In this document: piece by piece, positions 13,901 through 22,900 of the stretch
Layout of the letters: every line of letters begins with the position of its first letter
Position numbering within the stretch: position 1 is the first letter of the stretch
NCBI GenBank assembly: GCA_024291935.2
Contig: CM044322.1
Location: 70,795,405-70,859,404 of the forward strand
DNA: 64,000 nt
Direction of reading: 5' to 3'
Origin: Okapia johnstoni
Taxonomy: Eukaryota > Chordata > Mammalia > Artiodactyla > Giraffidae
Program-made: the position numbers and the translations under genes
Notes under the pieces: generated by a model
The model's database searches: none
Told to the model about the DNA's origin: nothing
The model's input: only the letters and a program-made list of their open reading frames with translations

Positions 13901-16900
13901 CCAGTTTAGTAGCTCTGTTTTCAGGTAGAAAGTCTAGTGTACTTCCTGGTATATTTTTCCATTGCTTATCTGAGATAGAGCTTTCTTTTGCTTTTCCTAT
14001 TTTCAGCTCAGTGAGATTCTGTTTTGCATCTGGTTTTATTTTGAAAACTTAAATTATATTTTTAATCAGTGTACTCATAAGAAAACTTAATATTTTACCT
14101 CAGAATTACATCTTAAAAAGATTAAGGATGTCCCTGATGGTCCAGTGATTAAGAATCCACCTGCTAATGCAGGGGCCCCTGGTTCGATCCCTGGTCTGGG
14201 AAGATCCCCCATGCTGTGGGACAACTAAGCCCCTGTGACAGTTCAGCCCTTGCTCTAGAGCCAGTGCTCCCCAACAAGAGAAGCCAGTATGTTGAGAAGG
14301 CCATGCACAGCAGTGAAGAGTAGCCCCCACTTGGCACAGCTAGAGAAAGCCCATGTGCAGCAGTGAGGATCCAGCACAGCCAAATAAAGAAGTAGAATCA
14401 TTTTTAAAATCCTTAAAAATGTTTTAAAGAAGACAATTGTTTATGAAAGAACTATAGTTAACAATATGGCATGTTTAAGATAGAAAATGCCTTAAGATAG
14501 TAAAGCCTATAGATAGCTAGTTTTTATTACCTGCCAAATTTGATCTCAGAATTTTGAGTCTCTTATGCTCAAGCCTTTCATTTATGTCATTAATATCTAG
14601 ATTACAGACTGTTGCTTTCTCATATGGTTAAGTAGTATATTTTGTTTGTGGAATAGGAAAACTGGAGTGCATTTGCGCCAGACTTCAAAGAATTGGATGA
14701 AAATGTAGAATATGAAGAAAGGGAATCAGAGTTTGATATTGAAGATGAAGATAAGAGTGAGCCTGAACAGACAGGTAATATTTCTCAATTGCAGATAGTA
14801 TTTCCCAAAGGAAAAATGATTGTTTTAACTCAGTACTCATTCTTAATTTGTGCTGAAAATTCATTTCAGCATTTAGTCTAATTTTTTTTTTCTAAGCTTG
14901 CACTTTTAATAATGCTTTTAGAATCTTTATTTGTAAGGCATTGACTCAGAGCTTACATGGGCATTACTAGGGCTTGAGCAGCTCTCTTAACATTTCACTT
15001 TGTATTTCCTGACTGATTGTTGATGATTAAATGAGGATTTGCGTACAGCACCTAGAGAAGCCACCCACACATGCTGGGTGCTGAGCTGCTGTTGGGTATT
15101 GTCATTCCTTTGTCAGTAACACGAAGGTGAAGAGCATGGACTCTAGTCAGACTGCCTTGGACAGAATACTTATTCCTTAAACCTGAACTTCCTTATCTGT
15201 AAAAAGTCTGCCTTTTAGGGTTGTGGGGAATAAATGAAACAGTTCATATAGAGGGCTCACAATAGTGTCTAGGTCATAATGAGCTTTCAGATGTTCTCTT
15301 CTAATAGATCATGATCATTGTTATTTTCATCTCTTGGCTTCTGAACTTCTAAATAGGAAAAACCTTGAGAATAAATATTTCACTTTATAGCCCCCTAGTG
15401 TATAAGCACAGGGCTTTGCATCTAGCAGGGGGTTGTGTGTATGAATGCTTAATGTGCCCCATTGGCACTGTCACTGACGGGCGGGCTTCGTGATGGTGCC
15501 AGGAATCAAGGAATTGGGATTGAAGGTAGTTCTCTCCGGCTTGACGGTGTTGGTCCTCACTTTAGTGACATTAGATAATGTGTATGCCTCAGGTGTCTTA
15601 GGAAGACTGTTAGGACTGTAGGATGTTTGGGGTTGTATTTGTGTTACTGGATTGTGTTGCATGAAAAGCTCCCCAAACTTTAGTGTAAGTTGTCTCTTCT
15701 TCCTGTCTCCTTGGCACATTACACATCCCTTTATTGTAGCACTCACTTTGTGGAACTGAAATTATCTGTTTCTCTCTGTCTCCCCAATTAGACTGCTGGG
15801 GCTTTTACAAAAAAACTGTTCCCAACTTTCTGGGGCAGTGCTGTATTCCCAGTGTCTAGCATATAGTGGAAGTTCAGCACGTATTTGCTAAACAACTAAG
15901 TTAAATGAAATGCCTGATTTTCCTCGTTTGTTTCTCCTGGATTTCAGTGTATGAAAATCATAAGCTGCATGTAAAAATCAGTTTTCCACTTCTTCTCACA
16001 GCTCTACTGTGTTTCTGCCCTGCAGGGGCTGACGCTGCAGAGGACGAGGAAGTGGATGTCACCAGTGTGGACCCTATTGCAGCCTTCTGTAGCAGGTGAG
16101 CCGCCGCTGGAGGCCAGGCCTCGGGATGCTCCTCATCTTCAGTCTCTGGTTGTGCTGCTCAGTCCCCCACTGTTCCTTCAGTCCCATCTGCCTTTAAGCT
16201 CAAAGAGTTATTAATTCCTTTGATGTGCAAGAAGTCCCTTCCATTCTCTCTTGATAGAAAATCTTAAGGAAGTGAAGTAATTAATTTTATGCCATTTATT
16301 TTTACTACTGATTTTATCATATTGTCTGATTTTCTTTTATCCATCTTGGCTTTCGTGAAATTTTAGGTCCGTACCTGTTGCTTATGGTTAGATGATTCTG
16401 CCCTAGAGGAAGGGTTCATGGTTTAAGCAACTTTCTCCTCTTTTTTCCTATCCCTTTTCTGATCCTGTTCCAAATAGTGATGAAGAACTGGAAGATTCAA
16501 AGGCTCTATTATATTTACCCATTGCCCCTGAGGTAGAAGACCCAGAAGAAAATCCTTATGGCCCCCCACCGGATGCAGTCCAAACCTCCCTGATGGACGA
16601 AGGGGCTAGTTCAGAGAAGAAGAGGCAGTCTTCAGCAGATGGGTCCCAGCAACCTAAGAAGAAACCCAAAACAACCAATATTGAACTGCAAGGAGTACCA
16701 AATGATGGTAAGGGCCGCATTTCCTCTCTCTCACTTGGTAGACCCATCTCCAGCACAGCCTAGTAGTTTCCTTTCTGAGTGATATTCCCTTAAAGGAATT
16801 TTTCCATGAGTCTCTTTTGTAGTGTTTTACAGCTTTGTAACAATTTTATCTGCTTTCACTTCTCTTTTAAAATGGGGAGATTCTGCCCTCAGTACTTTTC

Positions 16901-19900
16901 CTAAGGTAACACGCTTTAAGTCTTCTGACATCTGGATCAGTTTGTTTAAATATGAGTCTTCCTCTACCTCTCCTCCCAAATTCTTATTAGGTGGTAAAGT
17001 ATCAATACTAGTCAGACCTGGACAGTCTTAATTCTAGAAGCCTTTTTAATCACATGGTAGAGTCTGGATTCTTAGCCCAGTCTACTGAATTCCAAAGCCC
17101 GTTCACTTCCTGCTTTCATGTGCCAGTGTGTACATGTGCAGTCCTGTTCTGACTTGTGTGAAAAAGTATCAGTGGGTCTTTGATCTCCCTTTTCTGTTTA
17201 GAGCTGCTATAGCTTGTTGTGAACCACACAGGCTATGTGTGCCTTTTGGCCAAGCAACTATTTCTCATTTAATGGCTTCTGTTTTGTAGTATGGAGAAGG
17301 CAATGGCACCCCACTCCAGTACTCTTGCCTGGAAAATCCCATGGACGGAGGAGCCTGGTGGGCTACAGTCCGTGGGGTCGCTAAGAGTTGGACGACTGAG
17401 CGACTTCACTTTCACTTTTCCCTTTCATGCACTGGAGAAGGAAACGGCAACCCACTCCAGTATTCTTGCCTGGAGAATCCCAGGGACGGCGGAGCCTGGT
17501 GGGCTGCTGTCTATGGGGTCGCACAGTCGGACACGACTGAAGCGACTTAGCAGCAGCAGTTTTTGTAGTATTATAATTAATAAACAAAACAAACTTTTCT
17601 TCTTGTGTTAGTGAGCTTGGGACACGAGCAAAACTCCTTACTCATGGATAGGCGGCATGCATGTGCTCGGTTGGGGTGATGTGTGGATTCCTTTCCATGC
17701 CTATCTGTCCTTTTACAGAAGTCCATCCACTACTGGGTGTGAAGGGGGATGGCAAATCCAAGAAGAAGCAAGCAGGCCGGCCTAAAGGATCAAAAGGTAA
17801 AGAGAAAGATTCTCCATTTAAACCGAAACTCTACAAAGGGGACAGAGGTTTACCTCTGGAAGGATCAGCGAAGGGTAAAGTGCAGGCGGAGCTCAGCCAG
17901 CCCTTGACAGGTAAGGACACATTGGGAGCACCGTCTGGCTTTCTTCGTGGCCTTGCTTTGTACAGCCCCTGACTTCGTTAACTGCAACATTTTTTCCTTC
18001 CTTCCCTCCTTTTCTCCAGTGGCAGATAATTCTCTTGAGTTTTAAGCTGCTGCCAAGGGCAGCTCAACCAGACTTGGCTTCATTCAGTGGCTGTTAACCT
18101 TGGGTCCATAACTAGGTTTCAGGGATCTGCATTCCCTTGATCTTTTTTTTTCCCCCTCAAAAATTCTTTTTAACAGCATTAACTACCTGCTACACTTGAA
18201 TAATTTCTAAATGTTGATGCCTGGTCTAGCTCTCTCTTACATCCCAAAGTTCTACTGTGCCTAACTACTTGCCAAACATCTTCCCTCCTTTTCCCCAGTG
18301 GCAGATACTCTTTGAGTTTTAAGCTGCTGCCAGGGGCAGTCTAAATCAGATTTGGCTTAATGCAGTGGCTCTTAACCTTGGGTCTGCAACTATATTTCAG
18401 GGGCTCTCCATTCCCTTGATCTTATGTGCAAAATATTGTGTGAATATTTTTGTGGGGGAGATGCTTGTACATTTCACAAGATTCCTTTAGGAATCCATGA
18501 CCCCAAAAAGGGTAAGAACCCCTGGTTTAATTAATATTTTCATCTTTGTTTGCTCCTAGGTTTTTTGTTTTGTTTTGTCTCAAGTGAAAGATACAGGTAG
18601 ATAACCAGAAATATGAGCTTCTTTATACAGCCCCTGACTCTCTAACTATATCGATTTTTTTCTCTCTCTTCAAATTGTTCAAATCCCAGAGGTGGTGTTT
18701 TTCTCTCTCTCAGTATTCTAGAAACAATGATGGAGTTGTTAGTTGTACTGTCATGTTAAGAAAGAAGATGAGGTGTTTGTTTTTTTTTAAAAAAAACAGA
18801 TTATCCAAAAGACAAACGTCGTAGCTTCTGAATACCTGAGCTTCTTGGTCCTTACTGAGTTTTCTCACTTTTATAGGTTTGAGGGATTTTTATTGGAGGA
18901 TGTAAAACAATTTCAGTTTCCTATCAAATACTTGTGAATCTAGGCTAACGGGTCTTCTGTTTGGAAAATAGTAATCAATTTAGGATTTAATTCTACTCAA
19001 ATATTATTGGGTTTTGGAAACTTTCTATTTTTAGGCACTGCTTTAGTTAACAGTATTCTCAGTTTTCTGTGGCTAGGTCTGTAAATTCAGAGGCAGGACT
19101 AACTATATCAGTGGTTATATTTGGGGGGATTTTTCCACCATATTTAAAATTTTAATTGTGTTAATCCAAATGTGATGATGATATGCACTAGAATGCAAAC
19201 CAGAATTCCTTAAGCCAGTTTATCATTGTGAACATGAATTCTCTTCTACAGAGAAGCTGAAACAGACTCAGTAACTCATCATTTTGAGTATCCCCCCTCA
19301 AATTCACTAGATTTTCACAGTCCTACACCATACCACTAGAGCACTAGCATTTTTTTCCCAACAACAGTATTTATGGTACTCCACTGATTTATCACCTCCA
19401 CGTTCAATTCATTTAGGGCCATGTCTATATATTTTAAAAAATACCCTAGAGAAAGTTATATGGACATTGCTAACAAAGATTGCAGGTCAGTAACTGACTA
19501 ATGTAAATAAAAATGATCCTTCCGTAACCCATTTCTTGCCTAAGCTGATGCTACTACAGAAGAAACTATTTAAAGTTTAAATCAATTTCCCTTGCCCCAA
19601 AAGCTAAATTGCTTCAGGATGATTTAAAATGTTGGCAAACATGTTGAATTAATTGAAATACTCTGACATAGTTTCCCAGCATCTTCAGAATCTGTATGTA
19701 ATTAACCATTTGCACTTTAATACTAAGTATATGGTAAATAAACCATTTAAAGTTTTTAAAAACCAGATTTTTCTTATGGTCATTAATAGTAACTAAATAT
19801 TTTTGGTATTTTCCAACTTGGGCTTTTGTCAAAGGTCCCGTGAAGTACTCTGTGTTTTATAGCTCAGAGTATAAGAGCAGTGGTGTTTTTCAGCTATGCT

Positions 19901-22900
19901 TCAAAAGCATCTAAATAACACTGAAAATCAGAATGTTGCAAAGTTTACTTAGCCCTAAATGAACAGGTTCTTTTATTCCTTAAGTTCTCAAAATACTGCA
20001 TTGAAATTTTGAGGTAGATGTAAAATACATAGTGTTTGTACATGTCAGTGTTTCAGAGCTCCTTCTAGCAAGAGTGGTTATCATTATCAAGGGCCTGTTA
20101 GGAGTTTATTCCCACTCACTTAGCTGACAAGGTTAAAAGAGGGTTAAAACCTCCTTAAAGGCTAAAACTTGTGTCTTGAAATAGCACGGTGCTTCAGACT
20201 GGATTTTTATTTTCTACATTATTGTTATTAGGCACTTCCGTTGGTCAACCTTAAATAGAGGCAGCTATTTTAATGACTTCGTTCTTTAAAAGGACTAGGG
20301 GAGACTTGTACATAACAAGGCCAGAGTGAGGATATGCTCTCTTATAACACAGAGAAAAGAACTCCCTAGTTAATGCAGTTTACCAATTTCGCACGATCAT
20401 ACTGTCTGGGGTTCTCACGGGAAGAATGCTGAAGTGGTTTGCCATTCCCTTCTCCAGTGGACCAGGTTTTGTCAGAACTCCCCACCCTGACCCATCCGTC
20501 TTGGGGGGCCCTGCATGGCGTGGCTCAGAGCTTCACTGAGTTATACAAGGCTGTGATCCCTGCGATCATTTTGGTTCATTTTCTGTGATGGTGGTTTTCA
20601 TTCTGTGGGCCAAGGTATTAAAGTTCTTATTTCTTCTGTCTGCCCTCTGATGAATGAGGATAAGAGACATGTGCAAGATTCCTGATGGGAGGGACTGACT
20701 GTGGGGAAAATTGGGTCTTGCTCTGGTGGGCACTTGAGAGTGAAAAAACTGGCTTTTAAAACTCAGCTTTCAAAAAACTAAGATCATGGCATCTGGTCCC
20801 ATCACTTCATGGCAAACAGATGGGGAAACAATGGAAACAGTGACAGACTTTATTTTTTAGGGCTCCAAAATCACTGTGGACAGTGAATGCAGCCATGAAA
20901 TTAAACTTGCTCCTTGGAAGAAAAACTGACAAACCTAGGTATTAAAAAGCAGAGACATCACTTTGCAGTCAAACGTCTGTATAGTCAAAGCTATGGTTTT
21001 TCCAGTAGTCATATACAGATTTGAACCATAAAGAAGGCTGAACGCCAAAGAATTGATGCTTTCAAACTGTGGTGCTGGAGAAGACTCTTGAGAGTCCCCT
21101 GGACTTCAAGCAGATCAAACCAGTCAATGCTAAAGGAAATCAGTCCTGAATATTCGTTGGAAGGACTGGTGCTGAAGCTCCAATACTTTTGCCACCTGAT
21201 GTGAAGAGCCAACTCATTGGAAAAGATCCTGATGCTGGGAAAGATTGAGGGCAAGAGAAAAAGGGGACGACAGGATGTGATGGTAGGATGGCATCATTGA
21301 CTCAATGGACAAGAGCAAACTCTGGGAGATAGTGAAGGATAAGGAAGCCTGGCATGCTGCAGTCCATGGGGTTGTAAAGAGTCAGACAGGACTGAGCAAC
21401 TGAAGAACGACATGATTGTGTACATTGCATACTTGCTTGTATAATCTATACTTCCTTCTTCCCACCTTCTTCTCTTGCCTTGGTTCCTTGGTCTTTTCCT
21501 ATATGGAAATCTCCAAAATGGCCAGATAAAACCCCAGAGTATGCTGAGGAGCAGGATCATTAAAAAGCCTCAAAGGGGTGTTGTGATTTAGTGCCAGCCC
21601 TTCCTTTGAGGGCCTCAGCCACTAGCTGCCGTGTGGATCTTTGTGAAAACTGTGATTGGGGGAGAGTGCTGACACTGAGTATCATAGTGGGCCATCAGAA
21701 GTCTCAATTTCAAGACAACCTATCGTATCTTTTGTGTGGATTTCTTTGGGTGGGGCTTCATCCAGTACCATTTTGGAGGGCCCAGAGGCTGGCTAACACA
21801 AGCTGTTGATTTTCGCGTGGCTCCCCAGGGCCTTTGAGGTAATAAAAACTCATGTCTCAAATTCTTCCACACCTTGGAGGTTTTCAGTGAAGAAGCAGCA
21901 TGCTGTCAGTGTGGATTTTCCACCAGATATTAAGAAATGAATCCTGATTCTCACTGGCTGAGACTGAACCATCCTCAAAGATCAGTTCAGTCTGATGAGT
22001 GTACAGTATTTGCATATTCAGTGCTTTGTGGACTTTCCTTCCCCACAAATGGCCTAGTTTTGCATTAGAGCCGTTAAGCTATTGTTTGAAGGCAGGATTA
22101 TAGGTGTAGGCTACTGCTCAAATTGGATAAATGCCGGCTGTTTGTTGCTATGTATAATTGATCAGTTAACTGAAGAAACTGTTCGGTAAGCCCTGATTAG
22201 TCCTGACAAAGCTGCTATAGTCTGTTGCATGGTGCAGCAAGAGATAATGCATTTTCAGGGGACAATTGGAAGACTAATAGAGCACCAGTAGAAGTAATCT
22301 AGCCATCTGGAATCTGGGGCTCGAAAATGCTTCCCTGTCAAACAGCTCATCAGTATTGGATAGTACCAGTGGACCCACATCCATGACGACACACTTTCGG
22401 TGAGGACCCATCAGTGAAGCTTGAGGGAAACCCTGAACTGGGGACTTTTCAGAAAGTCTGTATCAACAATGCACCATCTATCAGATTCCCCCTAGTTACC
22501 TTATACTCTCCAGAGGACAGGCTACAGGATCAAAACTTGAGATGTGAGCAGAACCACCAGAGTCGCTGTTGCCCTATGAACACTGAAGGATTGCCCAAGA
22601 AGTGGGGCTCCTTGGCAGTGAGCACCATCAGTAGGAAGTGCGATAAAGCTGTGGTCTGTCACATACGGGGTCTAAAGGCCTTGTGGGTCAGTGGGCCTGA
22701 AGGGCATGGTATGGTGCGCTCCTGGTTCTGGCCCCACACCCTGGGCCTCTGAACCATGTCCTGTTCATTTAGTGAATCTGATGGTTTTAAATGGTTGGTA
22801 GGGGCTTTCCCCCAGCCCCTTTCCTTTAAAAACATGATCAGTCTCTCAAAGACTATTCTATGAATTCCTGCTAAGATCAGATTTTTAGATGGCCAGTTGG

